The translations under genes were made by a program, and so were the position numbers. The notes under the pieces are model-generated. The model was not told the DNA's origin, made no database searches, and saw only the letters and a list, made by a program, of their open reading frames with translations. 64,000 bases of DNA from Alphaproteobacteria bacterium UBA1908. Lineage in GTDB: Bacteria; Pseudomonadota; Alphaproteobacteria; Caedimonadales; UBA1908. Below, one piece after another: positions 25,793 to 34,785 of the stretch. Each line of letters begins with the position of its first letter. Position 1 is the first letter of the stretch. The stretch spans positions 35,051-99,050 of the forward strand of contig DDGG01000031.1 of NCBI GenBank assembly GCA_002337525.1. Direction: 5' to 3'.

Positions 25793-27602
25793 AAATTCTC
25801 ATAAGACAGAAAATCGCTTTACGAGGCGAGCCTTCATCATGGCTGGAGGGCAAATTACTTTAATGGGCATCCTGGCAAGCCGACTTTTTTACCTTGGCGG
25901 TATGCGCTCTCAACACTATGGAACTTTGGCAAAAGAAAATCGTATTCGTCTTCGTCTTACATTACCAGAGCGAGGTTTCCTCATTGATCGTAACGGTCGT
26001 CCCCTTGCAGAAAATATCACGAGTCATCGTCTCGTCTGCTATCCTGGTGACTCACAAAATTTACAGGAAATCGTTGATGCAACACTCTCTTTAGATTTTA
26101 TGGTCTTACCTGCTTCCAAACGAGACAGCCTTTTGATGACTCTACGTCATCATCCCCGTTTCAGTCCCTACGTTCTGAAAGAAAACCTGACCTGGGAAGA
26201 AATATGTAATGTTGAAGTTCAAACAGCCCACCTTCCTGCTCTTCAAATTGAAAAAGGAATGAAGCGTTTTTACCCACAAGCAGAAATATTTTCACACATT
26301 ATTGGGTATGTTCAGTCTCCAAATCCTGAAGAGGTAAGTTCTTCGGGCTTTTTACGCCTGCCTGACCATCGCATTGGCAAAAGAGGTGTCGAGAAATCTT
26401 TTGAAGACCATCTAAAAGGCGTCCCGGGTTTTAAGGAAATCGAAGTGAACGCCCGTGGAAAACTGGTCCGGGAACTGAGCAAAAAACCTGCTATAAAAGG
26501 CAAAGATCAAGTTCTTTCTCTCGATTCCAGCCTTCAACAAAAAGGGCATGACCTTCTTACGGCTCATAAAAGCGGTAGTCTCGTTGTCCTGGATATAAAC
26601 TCGGGCGAGGTACTGGCACTTGTTTCAACACCAGGTTTTAATCCAAACCAGTTCATTGATGGAATCTCCCATAAGAACTGGGATTTTTTGAGGGATAACC
26701 CTTATGCACCCCTGACAAATAAAGCTATTCAGGGGCTTTATGGACCTGGTTCTCTTTTCAAAATGGTTGTAGGGCTGGCAGGCCTTAAGGCAGGGTTTAT
26801 TGATGCCCACAAAAAAGTCCTTTGTGAAGGGTACGTTGATATCAGTAATCATCGGTATCATTGCTGGCGACGCCATGGTCATGGCCCTATGTCTTTAATA
26901 GATTCACTCAGGGAATCTTGCGATGTCTATTTCTATGATTTAGCCCGTCGTGTAGGAATCGATCGCATTCAACAAATATCCTTTGATCTGGGCCTCGGTC
27001 ACTTAACCGGCATCGAGCTTTTAGGAGAGAAAGAAGGCCTGATACCAGGAAAAAAATGGAAAAAAATAACTTATAACCGTGACTGGACTGTTGGCGACAC
27101 AGTTCTTTCCAGTATTGGGCAGGGAGCTATGCTCGCAACCCCCCTGCAACTGGCCGTTATGATGGCCCGCCTTGTAGGTCCCGGAAAAGCCATAACACCA
27201 ACACTGCAAAGACATCCTGAAACGAGCTTTAAACCTCTGGCGATCTCGCCAACTTATTTGGAACAAATGAAACTCGCCATGGATGATGCTGTGAATAATC
27301 CAACTGGAACAACTTTCAGGTACCGAATCAAAGAGAAAAAATATGCCATGGGTGGTAAGTCTGCGACAACACAAGTACGGCGCATCAGCCTTGAAGAACG
27401 CAAAAAACGGGTTCGTCGCAATGAAGAACTTCCCTGGAAATTAAGAGATCATGCTCTTTTTGCGGGGTATGCTCCCCTTCACTCCCCTCGGTTTGCTACT
27501 TGTGTGGTTATTGAACATGGTGGAGGGGGGAGCCGTGTTGCGGGGGCTATTGCACGGGATCTACTTTTATATGCTCAACAACTCGAGGCATTCAAAAAAT
27601 GA
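25782..27602 (+). CDS. mrdA: Penicillin-binding protein 2 (peptidoglycan transpeptidase)
   Basis: The 606-residue protein has a short cytoplasmic lead with one membrane segment (about 18-40), the PBP dimerisation domain opening with PERGFLIDRNGRPLAEN, and the transpeptidase domain: active-site SxxK as GSLFK, SxN-type motif as SCD in SCDVYFYDLA, and KSATTQ where E. coli PBP2 has KSGTAQ. PBP2 crosslinks new peptidoglycan during elongation with RodA. The third motif differs from consensus (G to A, A to T), which could alter beta-lactam affinity. It overlaps mreD by 11 bases and rodA by four. Confidence 0.94.
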   Translation: MKPKNSHKTENRFTRRAFIMAGGQITLMGILASRLFYLGGMRSQHYGTLAKENRIRLRLTLPERGFLIDRNGRPLAENITSHRLVCYPGDSQNLQEIVDATLSLDFMVLPASKRDSLLMTLRHHPRFSPYVLKENLTWEEICNVEVQTAHLPALQIEKGMKRFYPQAEIFSHIIGYVQSPNPEEVSSSGFLRLPDHRIGKRGVEKSFEDHLKGVPGFKEIEVNARGKLVRELSKKPAIKGKDQVLSLDSSLQQKGHDLLTAHKSGSLVVLDINSGEVLALVSTPGFNPNQFIDGISHKNWDFLRDNPYAPLTNKAIQGLYGPGSLFKMVVGLAGLKAGFIDAHKKVLCEGYVDISNHRYHCWRRHGHGPMSLIDSLRESCDVYFYDLARRVGIDRIQQISFDLGLGHLTGIELLGEKEGLIPGKKWKKITYNRDWTVGDTVLSSIGQGAMLATPLQLAVMMARLVGPGKAITPTLQRHPETSFKPLAISPTYLEQMKLAMDDAVNNPTGTTFRYRIKEKKYAMGGKSATTQVRRISLEERKKRVRRNEELPWKLRDHALFAGYAPLHSPRFATCVVIEHGGGGSRVAGAIARDLLLYAQQLEAFKK

Positions 27603-28711
27603 ATATTGCCCCCACACTCACACAAAAAAAACCGGTCAGCCTCACTGTACTTGCCTTGGTCTGTGGCATCGCCTGCATAGGTTTTATCTTATTATACTCT
27701 GCCGCCGGAGATAATTTTGCGCCCTGGACACACAAACAGATAATACGCTTTGGCGTAGGTCTTGTTTTGATGGTTATCATTGCCTGTGTTGACTTGCGCT
27801 TGTGGCTCTCACAAGCTTATGTCTTATATGGTCTTTCCCTAAGCCTTCTTATTGGTGTTGAAATTATGGGACGTATTGGAATGGGGGCTCAACGCTGGAT
27901 TGACCTTTATTTCTTTGCTCTTCAACCCTCTGAGCTTATGAAAATCACATTGTTACTTGCTTTGGCGCGATACTTTCATACACGTACTTATAAGGAAATT
28001 GGTGAAATAAAAAACCTTCTTTTTCCTGCTCTTCTTATTGCGGTTCCTGCTTTTCTTGTCTTGCGCCAACCGGATCTTGGCACAATGATTATTCTTGCAA
28101 CTGCGGGTATCAGTATTTTCTTCGTCGCTGGTATGCGTACCTGGAAAATTATAACACTTCTGTCTGGGACAGTTTTAAGCCTTCCTCTTTTCTGGATGCT
28201 ACTTCATGATTACCAAAAAAGGCGTATTTTAACTTTCCTGGATCCAGAAAATGATCCTCTTGGGGCAGGGTACCATATCCTACAATCCAAAATTGCTCTG
28301 GGATCAGGAGGTTTTTTTGGAAAAGGCCTTGGAAAAGGAACACAAACCCACCTAAATTTTCTTCCCGAAAAACAAACTGATTTTATTTTCCCTATGCTGT
28401 GTGAAGAGCTTGGCATTATTGCCGGTCTTGCTTTGATTGCGGCTTATTGCGCTTTAATGACCTACGGATTTCGGGTAAGTTTTCAAAGCAGAAGCGCTTT
28501 TGGACGCTATCTTGGAATAGGGCTCACCACCCTTCTTTTTGTTTCTGTTTTCATCAATATCGCAATGGTCATGGGCCTTGTACCGGTTGTTGGGGTCCCC
28601 TTACCTCTTGTTTCTTACGGTGGGACGGCCATGCTGACATTCACAATGGGACTGGGACTTCTCATGTCAATTTCGGTCCACCGTGATTTACGTTTTGGCA
28701 GAAACAGGTAA
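27599..28711 (+). CDS. rodA: Peptidoglycan glycosyltransferase RodA
   Basis: The 370-residue SEDS protein has about ten membrane segments and the family's motifs: RQPDLGTM (with the catalytic-site aspartate), QSKIALGSGGFFGKGLGKGT, LPEKQTDFIF, and PLPLVSYGGTAML near the C-terminus. RodA polymerises lipid II into glycan strands in complex with PBP2. The ATGA overlap with mrdA implies translational coupling. It ends the mre/mrd operon. Confidence 0.95.
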   Translation: MNIAPTLTQKKPVSLTVLALVCGIACIGFILLYSAAGDNFAPWTHKQIIRFGVGLVLMVIIACVDLRLWLSQAYVLYGLSLSLLIGVEIMGRIGMGAQRWIDLYFFALQPSELMKITLLLALARYFHTRTYKEIGEIKNLLFPALLIAVPAFLVLRQPDLGTMIILATAGISIFFVAGMRTWKIITLLSGTVLSLPLFWMLLHDYQKRRILTFLDPENDPLGAGYHILQSKIALGSGGFFGKGLGKGTQTHLNFLPEKQTDFIFPMLCEELGIIAGLALIAAYCALMTYGFRVSFQSRSAFGRYLGIGLTTLLFVSVFINIAMVMGLVPVVGVPLPLVSYGGTAMLTFTMGLGLLMSISVHRDLRFGRNR

Positions 28712-28834
28712 GTGTGAGAAATATATTCCCTTTAACTTTTAAACTTTCTCATTTTAATGCCTGTTTTTCGGCGGCAAGAACATGGAATATGCGTTAGGGT
28801 AGTACCTGTACGTTGATAAAAACAAGAGCCTTCC

Positions 28835-29899
28835 ATGACAAATACCAGTGTTGACCGAACTCAGGAATTTTACAAAGCGCTTCTTAAAAAAGATACAGCT
28901 TATGAAGGAATATTCTTTGTGGGCGTCACCTCAACCGGGATTTTTTGTAGACCTTCCTGTCCGGCAAGAAAACCAAAATTTGAAAACTGTATTTTCTTTA
29001 AAACAGCCCAGGAAGCCCTACTCGTCTCCTTCACACCTTGTAAAAGATGCCATCCTCTTTTGCCTCCCGGAAAAATTTCTGATCAGGTGCAATACCTTAT
29101 TGAAGCCGTTGAAGCTGAACCTGAAAAAAGATGGAAAGACAAAGACTTTGAAACTCTTTGCATTGATGCCTCTACAGCGCGACGCCAGTTTAAAAAATAT
29201 TTTGGCATGACTTTTGTTGCTTATGCCCGGGCTCGTCGTTTGGGTATAGCCCTGAAACAAATCCGTCAAGGAGAGTCTGTCCTACAGGCCCAGATTGAAG
29301 CAGGGTATGACTCTGGCAGTGGTTTTCGTGATGCATTCTCCAGGATCATGGGAACTACACCAGGACATTTTAGTACAGAGTCCCTTATTCTAAAAGCTTC
29401 CTGGCTGGAAACACCCCTCGGCCCCATGCTTGCTATCAGTGATGAAAAAGCCCTATACCTGCTTGAATTTGTTGATCGTCGAGGACTTGAGCGCGAAATT
29501 GAAAGATTGCGTGACCGTATAAAAGCCCCTATTTTGCCAGGAAAGGCACCTCCTACTCTGTCTATTCAACAAGAATTAAAAGAATATTTTGAAGGCCATC
29601 TAAGAGTATTTCAGACCCCCCTGCATCTTATAGGGAGCCCTTTCCAGCAAAAAGTTTGGCAAGAATTAAGACGCATTCCCTATGGTGAAACACGAAGTTA
29701 TTGCGAACAAGCAGATGCCATAAAAAAACCAACAGCGACAAGAGCTGTCGCCAACGCGAATGGCATGAATCAATTAGCCATTGTAATTCCCTGTCATCGA
29801 ATCATCCGTCATAATGGTGAGATTGGAGGCTATAGCGGCAACCCGGTTCGAAAAAAATGGCTTTTAGAGCACGAAATTTTTCACAAAAACAAAGAATAA
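28835..29899 (+). CDS. ada: Bifunctional Ada regulator / O6-methylguanine-DNA methyltransferase
   Basis: The 354-residue protein has all three Ada parts. The N-terminal zinc domain keeps four cysteines (STGIFCRPSCPARKP and SFTPCKRCHP), the first of which accepts methyl from phosphotriesters. An AraC-type HTH follows (about 90-180, DASTARRQFKKYFGMT). The C-terminal methyltransferase has the active-site IPCHRII and the arginine-finger region ATRAVANANGMN. Ada repairs alkylated DNA and, once methylated, activates its regulon. Full length with no lost key residue. It meets the next minus-strand gene tail to tail with ten bases between stops. Confidence 0.95.
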   Translation: MTNTSVDRTQEFYKALLKKDTAYEGIFFVGVTSTGIFCRPSCPARKPKFENCIFFKTAQEALLVSFTPCKRCHPLLPPGKISDQVQYLIEAVEAEPEKRWKDKDFETLCIDASTARRQFKKYFGMTFVAYARARRLGIALKQIRQGESVLQAQIEAGYDSGSGFRDAFSRIMGTTPGHFSTESLILKASWLETPLGPMLAISDEKALYLLEFVDRRGLEREIERLRDRIKAPILPGKAPPTLSIQQELKEYFEGHLRVFQTPLHLIGSPFQQKVWQELRRIPYGETRSYCEQADAIKKPTATRAVANANGMNQLAIVIPCHRIIRHNGEIGGYSGNPVRKKWLLEHEIFHKNKE

Positions 29900-29909
29900 A
29901 AATCTTCCG

Positions 29910-31028
29910 TCATAGACATAAAAGTATCATCATATTTGGATCGTCCTTCCAGATAAAAGGGCATTCTATCTCTGTTCCCTGCTGGGGCTCAAAAAACTTT
30001 AATGTCAAGGAAGGGTCTATGTAAAAATTAGTAACATGTTTACTACTCTCGGATGTCTGGCCTGTAATAAGACCAAAAGCAGGCGGATATTGAGACCCGG
30101 AATTATGAGCAGTATACTTTTTAAATCCGTCATTCAGTGTCACTGAAAAATCTTCACAGTTAAAATTCCTGGCATCATAATAATATTTAAGCCTCAAAAA
30201 CCCTTCTGAATTTTCACACATTATGCTTGTATAAGCGTCTTGAATTTGTGTAGGAAAAACAGTCCTAAAAGTGTCATTTTCCAAATCAGGTATCAAAATT
30301 ATTCTTCCCCCGGGAAAAGCTTTTCTGATCGACCGTTTTATTTCTTCACAAGAAACAAACAAATATTCTATTGTCCATTGTGTCTCACAGAATAAACCTT
30401 CTTTTGTGGGGGACAGGTAGACAGATCCGCTTTCACAATCTCCCCCCAAATGGTATTCATTATGGCGGTCTGCCGTAACAGCCTTAAAAGCAAACAATCC
30501 ATTATCCCGACATTCCAGAATCCAGGGTATTATTGGTAACGTGTCAAACTGAGGAGAGAGAATGACTTTTTGATCAAATGGATTAAAATCAAGACCATAA
30601 TTCATTGGTTGTTTTTTCACAGATGACACAATCTCGTATCTCTCATCAGCATAAGTCAGCAACCACCTGCTGACTCTAGAAATCAAACCGGCCCCCGGAA
30701 GAAAAGAATCAGAATTAACTTTTGTTTCTAACAGCGTTTCTTCAAAATGAAGAGAACACTGTCCAGCTATATGTTGCTTTAAAAACCAATGTGAACCTGA
30801 AGATAGCGCCTCCTTTTCACAAGAAAGAACAACAGATCCACTTTCTGTCTTTCCGTCAAGATAAAACACCTCTCCCGAAGAAGGTGAGTATTTTAACATT
30901 ACTCGCCCTTCCTGGAACAGGTCATTACTCTCAAAAGAGCCTTTGGCCTGATTGACAACAACAATCAATAAAGTCAGGGCATACAAAAAAGATCTCACGA
31001 AAAGAACGGCAAGCTCATTGAATCTCAT
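29910..31028 (-). CDS. Secreted protein with internal repeats, possibly beta-trefoil-like
   Basis: The 372-residue protein starts with an export signal or membrane anchor (about 1-30, ending in NQAKGSF). Two regions resemble each other: VFYLDGKTESGSVVLSCEKE (about residue 54) and EYHLGGDCESGSVYLSPTKE (about 192), each followed by a tryptophan-containing strand (SHWFL and TQWTI). Glycine/serine turns, regular strands and W at the same place recall ricin-B or fascin-like beta-trefoils, but I do not recognise a family. About eight cysteines suggest disulfides outside the cytoplasm. It is monocistronic and flanked by ada and a divergent MlaE-type gene. Confidence 0.7.
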   Translation of the reverse strand: MRFNELAVLFVRSFLYALTLLIVVVNQAKGSFESNDLFQEGRVMLKYSPSSGEVFYLDGKTESGSVVLSCEKEALSSGSHWFLKQHIAGQCSLHFEETLLETKVNSDSFLPGAGLISRVSRWLLTYADERYEIVSSVKKQPMNYGLDFNPFDQKVILSPQFDTLPIIPWILECRDNGLFAFKAVTADRHNEYHLGGDCESGSVYLSPTKEGLFCETQWTIEYLFVSCEEIKRSIRKAFPGGRIILIPDLENDTFRTVFPTQIQDAYTSIMCENSEGFLRLKYYYDARNFNCEDFSVTLNDGFKKYTAHNSGSQYPPAFGLITGQTSESSKHVTNFYIDPSLTLKFFEPQQGTEIECPFIWKDDPNMMILLCL

Positions 31029-31180
31029 TTGGGTTGTCCATAAATGTTTTTATGAAGGTTAAAACCTTTCTATGATGTCCTCTATTTTTCCCTGATGTCA
31101 ATATTTAGACTCTTTTATGAGTCTCGGAAATTTACTCTGAAAAAATTTAAGGTTTTCTTTTTCCTCAAGGTCAGTAAACT

Positions 31181-32365
31181 TTGAGGGACAATGATGAAAC
31201 AATCTTTGAGAAGCGTCTCGCTCATGAAAGGTCTGTCGTGCCAACTATCCGGGTTCATAAAAAAAAATCTGAAACTTCTCTTTCTCTTGAAGGAGAATGG
31301 GTCACGGCAACATTAAAAGAAGCAGCAAAACTTTTGGAACAAACTCTGGCAACTCTTCCCCTGGAAGAAAAACTTACCGTAGAGACCTCTTCATTAACAG
31401 CCCTGGATACATCCGGGGCCTATCTTATTGAAGACTTGTTTCGAAAATTGACATCTACAGGTATCCAATTGGATGTCGCTCCTTTTTCTTCGTCTCATCA
31501 AACCCTGTTTAAGGAAGTTCAAAAACATTTACCCGGGTGTAAAGAAAAAGTCACACCTCCCCCTGTTTGGCTCCTCTTTCTAAACAGACTTGGAGAAAAA
31601 ACATGTGATATGCAAAGAGAAGCCCTTTTTTTACTTTCTTTTTTAGGGGAAGTCATTCTCAATCTTGGAGCCCATATCAGACGTCCTGGCCTCCTTAGAA
31701 AAGTTTCTCTTCTATCTCATATTCAGAAAGTAGGGTTTCAGGCTTTACCTATTATAGGGCTTATTGCCTTTTTAATCGGCATTGTTCTTGTCTATCAAGG
31801 AGCCCAACAGCTTAAACGTTTTGGTGCAGAAATTTTCACCATTGATCTCTTAGCTGTTTCTGTCCTGAGAGAAATAGGAGTTCTGCTCACTGCTATTGTT
31901 GTTGCAGGACGGTCAGGAAGTGCCTTCACAGCCCAAATCGGAACAATGTCTTTAAATCAGGAAACAGATGCCATGCGGGTCATGGGCCTTGACCCTATTC
32001 GCTATCTTGTCATTCCAAGACTTCTGGCTCTTTTAATTGCATTACCCTTGCTTGTTTTTTTCGCAAATATTGTAGCCTTGATAGGAGGCGCCTTTATGGG
32101 ATCTGCCCTTATTGGAGTCGATTTTGATCAATTTTTTCAACATCTTAATCTCACTATAAAACCATGGACTTTTTGGACAGGTATGATCAAGGCACCGGTT
32201 TTTGCCTTTGTCATTGCTCTTGTTGGTTGCTTTGAAGGTCTCCGCGTGACAGGAGGAGCCGATAGCGTTGGACGCCATACAACGAGTGCTGTTGTTAAAT
32301 CAATTTTTCTTGTTATCGTTCTGGATGCAGCCTTTTCCATTTTATATTCTGTGATTGGAATTTAG
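31181..32365 (+). CDS. mlaE: MlaE-family ABC permease with N-terminal STAS domain
   Basis: The 394-residue protein joins a STAS domain (about 30-125, with SSLTALDTSGAYLIEDLF) to an MlaE permease with five to six membrane segments, including LIAFLIGIVLVYQGAQQL, VAGRSGSAFTAQIGTM and the conserved MRVMGLDPIRYLVIPR. MlaE is the inner-membrane part of the Mla phospholipid transporter. The fused STAS domain replaces the separate MlaB protein of E. coli. The matching ATPase (MlaF) and MCE protein (MlaD) are not next to it; mlaA and mlaC lie 8-10 kb away. The start is a TTG at 31181; GTG 31238 is an alternative. Confidence 0.88.
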   Translation: MRDNDETIFEKRLAHERSVVPTIRVHKKKSETSLSLEGEWVTATLKEAAKLLEQTLATLPLEEKLTVETSSLTALDTSGAYLIEDLFRKLTSTGIQLDVAPFSSSHQTLFKEVQKHLPGCKEKVTPPPVWLLFLNRLGEKTCDMQREALFLLSFLGEVILNLGAHIRRPGLLRKVSLLSHIQKVGFQALPIIGLIAFLIGIVLVYQGAQQLKRFGAEIFTIDLLAVSVLREIGVLLTAIVVAGRSGSAFTAQIGTMSLNQETDAMRVMGLDPIRYLVIPRLLALLIALPLLVFFANIVALIGGAFMGSALIGVDFDQFFQHLNLTIKPWTFWTGMIKAPVFAFVIALVGCFEGLRVTGGADSVGRHTTSAVVKSIFLVIVLDAAFSILYSVIGI

Positions 32366-32510
32366 GATTTTTCCCTCATTCAAAATGACTTTTTAGAACC
32401 AATTTATAAAAAAATGGCGTTTTAACTCGTTCTTGTATTGATTAAGAGGAATCTCCTGCTTAAGATGATGGGTATATAAAATTATAATTATTTTGAGTCA
32501 GGAGCCTATA

Positions 32511-33125
32511 ATGTCCGATATTCGCGATACTTTTATGAATACGCTCGTACCGATGGTGGTCGAGCAAACAAACAGAGGTGAGCGATCTTACGATATATAT
32601 TCCAGACTCTTGAAAGAAAGAATTATCTTTCTGGTTGGTGAAGTTGATGACAATGTTGCAACACTTGTATGTGCCCAGCTTCTGTTTCTTGAGTCAGAAA
32701 GCCCCTCTAAAGAAATATCTTTTTATATTAATTCTCCGGGAGGCGTTTTAACAGCTGGTTTCGCTATGTATGACACCATGCGCTATATTAAAAGCCCTGT
32801 TTCAACAATGTGTATTGGGCAAGCCTGCTCTGTGGGATCTCTGCTCCTAACAGCCGGAGAGCCCGGTCGTCGTCTTGCGTTGCCAAATTCACGTGTTATG
32901 ATTCACCAGCCTCTGGGAGGATTTAGAGGGCAAGCAACTGATATCCAGATCCATGCCCGGGAAATTCAGGAAATGAAAGAACGTCTCCATGAAATTTATT
33001 CAGAGACAACGAAACAACCAATAGATAAAGTTATTTCTGCTATGGAACGTGATAATTTCATGTCACCACAAGCAGCAAAAGAATTTGGCCTTATTGATGA
33101 GGTTGTAGACGCTAGAGGATCTTAA
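32511..33125 (+). CDS. clpP: ATP-dependent Clp protease proteolytic subunit ClpP
   Basis: The 204-residue serine peptidase has the nucleophile in GQACSVGSLLL, the histidine in MIHQPLGG and the aspartate in MERDNFMSP, and the usual MVVEQTNRGERSYDIYSRLL start region. GQACSVGS differs slightly from the common GQAASMGS without touching catalytic residues. I use ATG 32511, preceded by CAGGAG, over a TTG at 32493. ClpP forms the two-ring chamber that degrades proteins fed by ClpX, whose gene follows 155 bases later. Confidence 0.96.
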   Translation: MSDIRDTFMNTLVPMVVEQTNRGERSYDIYSRLLKERIIFLVGEVDDNVATLVCAQLLFLESESPSKEISFYINSPGGVLTAGFAMYDTMRYIKSPVSTMCIGQACSVGSLLLTAGEPGRRLALPNSRVMIHQPLGGFRGQATDIQIHAREIQEMKERLHEIYSETTKQPIDKVISAMERDNFMSPQAAKEFGLIDEVVDARGS

Positions 33126-33158
33126 AGAGTGTCTTTGTGGCATTTTTTTTAAAGTTAT

Positions 33159-33175
33159 ATTAAAGTTAATTTACT
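33159..33175. repeat. 17-base direct repeat, copy 1 (clpP-clpX gap)
   Basis: ATTAAAGTTAATTTACT occurs here and again identically at 33225-33241, starting 66 bases later. It could be a regulator binding site for clpX. Confidence 0.6.
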
Positions 33176-33224
33176 TTGTTAACTTTTTATTATGGTCTTT
33201 CCGGCATTCTAAAGATAAGTAGAG

Positions 33225-33241
33225 ATTAAAGTTAATTTACT
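33225..33241. repeat. 17-base direct repeat, copy 2 (clpP-clpX gap)
   Basis: Exact second copy of the repeat at 33159, ending 39 bases before the clpX ATG. GTTAACTTT at about 33179 is a related partial copy in between. Confidence 0.6.
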
Positions 33242-33280
33242 CTCGCCCTGGTTCGGAAAACAGCAGAAGATAGAGTTGAT

Positions 33281-34570
33281 ATGACAAAATCAGATAGCGA
33301 TAAAGCAAAAGAGATCCTTCACTGTTCTTTCTGTGGGAAAAGTCAGCATGAAGTCAAAAAGTTAATAGCAGGCCCCAGCGTTTTCATTTGTGATGAATGC
33401 GTTGATCTGTGTCTTGAAATTATCCGTGAAGAAGGCGCGACTCCAAAAGGTATCAGCGACGGTGAAATTCCTCCCCCTTCAAAAATCAAGGAAGTCCTCG
33501 ATGACTATGTCATTGGTCAAGCCCAGGCCAAGCGTGTTCTTTCAGTAGCTGTCTATAATCACTATAAGCGCCTTGAAAATATTGCCCAGGGTAGCAGTGA
33601 GATTGAGCTTGCAAAGTCTAATATTCTTTTAATGGGGCCTACCGGTTGTGGTAAGACACTTCTGGCACAAACTTTGGCACGGATTCTTGATGTACCGTTT
33701 ACAATTGCCGATGCGACCTCCTTAACAGAAGCTGGCTATGTTGGAGAAGATGTTGAGAACATCATTCTGAAACTTTTGCAAGCAGCAGACTATAACGTTG
33801 AAAAAGCCCAACGCGGCATTGTTTATATTGACGAGGTTGATAAAATTTCGCGCAAATCTGACAACCCTTCAATTACACGCGATGTTTCTGGTGAAGGGGT
33901 TCAACAAGCTTTGTTGAAAATTATGGAAGGTACTGTGGCCTCTGTTCCTCCCCAGGGAGGTAGAAAGCATCCTCAGCAAGAATTCCTTCAAGTTGATACC
34001 ACAAATATTCTGTTTATTTGTGGAGGTGCTTTTGCAGGCATTGACCGCATTATTTCATCACGAGGCAAAGGAACTTCCATTGGTTTTGGGGCGGATGTTC
34101 AAGACCCTGACTTGCGCCAGGTCGGAGAGCTATTATCCGAGATTGAACCTGAAGATCTTCTAAAGTTTGGACTTATTCCTGAATTTGTTGGTCGTTTACC
34201 TGTTCTTGCGACACTTGAAGACCTTGATGAAGAAGCTTTGGTTAGAATTCTCCAGGAGCCAAAAAATGCCCTTGTGAAACAATACCAGAAACTCTTTGAA
34301 ATGGACGGGTCTCAATTAACTTTTACAGAAGATGCCCTTAACGCCATTGCAAAAAAAGCTATTATCCGAAAGACTGGAGCCCGGGGTTTACGCTCTATTA
34401 TGGAAGCAACCTTACTGGATACAATGTATGATATCCCGGGAGAAGAAGGGGTTCAGGAAGTTATAATTAATGCAGATGCTGTTGATGGAAAGTCGAAGCC
34501 TATGCTGACTTATGTCAATACAACAGAACCACAAACACCAACTAAAACTGCAAAGGCTTCAAAAGCTTAA
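33281..34570 (+). CDS. clpX: ATP-dependent Clp protease ATP-binding subunit ClpX
   Basis: The 429-residue AAA+ unfoldase has the N-terminal four-cysteine zinc domain (HCSFCGKSQ and FICDECVDLC), Walker A GPTGCGKT, Walker B IVYIDEVDKI, pore loop GYVGEDVE and sensor-2 KTGARGLRS. ClpX recognises tagged substrates, unfolds them and feeds them to ClpP. Length and motifs are normal. clpP lies upstream and lon downstream, the classical clpP-clpX-lon order. A long hairpin terminator follows. Confidence 0.97.
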   Translation: MTKSDSDKAKEILHCSFCGKSQHEVKKLIAGPSVFICDECVDLCLEIIREEGATPKGISDGEIPPPSKIKEVLDDYVIGQAQAKRVLSVAVYNHYKRLENIAQGSSEIELAKSNILLMGPTGCGKTLLAQTLARILDVPFTIADATSLTEAGYVGEDVENIILKLLQAADYNVEKAQRGIVYIDEVDKISRKSDNPSITRDVSGEGVQQALLKIMEGTVASVPPQGGRKHPQQEFLQVDTTNILFICGGAFAGIDRIISSRGKGTSIGFGADVQDPDLRQVGELLSEIEPEDLLKFGLIPEFVGRLPVLATLEDLDEEALVRILQEPKNALVKQYQKLFEMDGSQLTFTEDALNAIAKKAIIRKTGARGLRSIMEATLLDTMYDIPGEEGVQEVIINADAVDGKSKPMLTYVNTTEPQTPTKTAKASKA

Positions 34571-34609
34571 ATTTTTCATGTTGCCTGGTGTGAAAACGCT
34601 TATAAACCG

Positions 34610-34654
34610 CCTTAAAGATGGTAAGAATAATAATCTTGCCATCTTTAAGGTTTT
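34610..34654 (+). terminator. Terminator of clpX
   Basis: A 17-bp stem, 34610-34626 with 34634-34650 (one G-T pair), encloses a seven-base loop and is followed by TTTT. It separates clpX from lon. Confidence 0.85.
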
Positions 34655-34785
34655 GGCTACAAAAACAAGCATAGCAAGAATGTCTACAAAATAAAAAATG
34701 GTGTAAAACATGTCAGCCAGGACTTGCATCCAGTCCATTTTAAAGGCAATGTAAAGAGAAATAGTAACCCTCTCGAAAGAGATTT

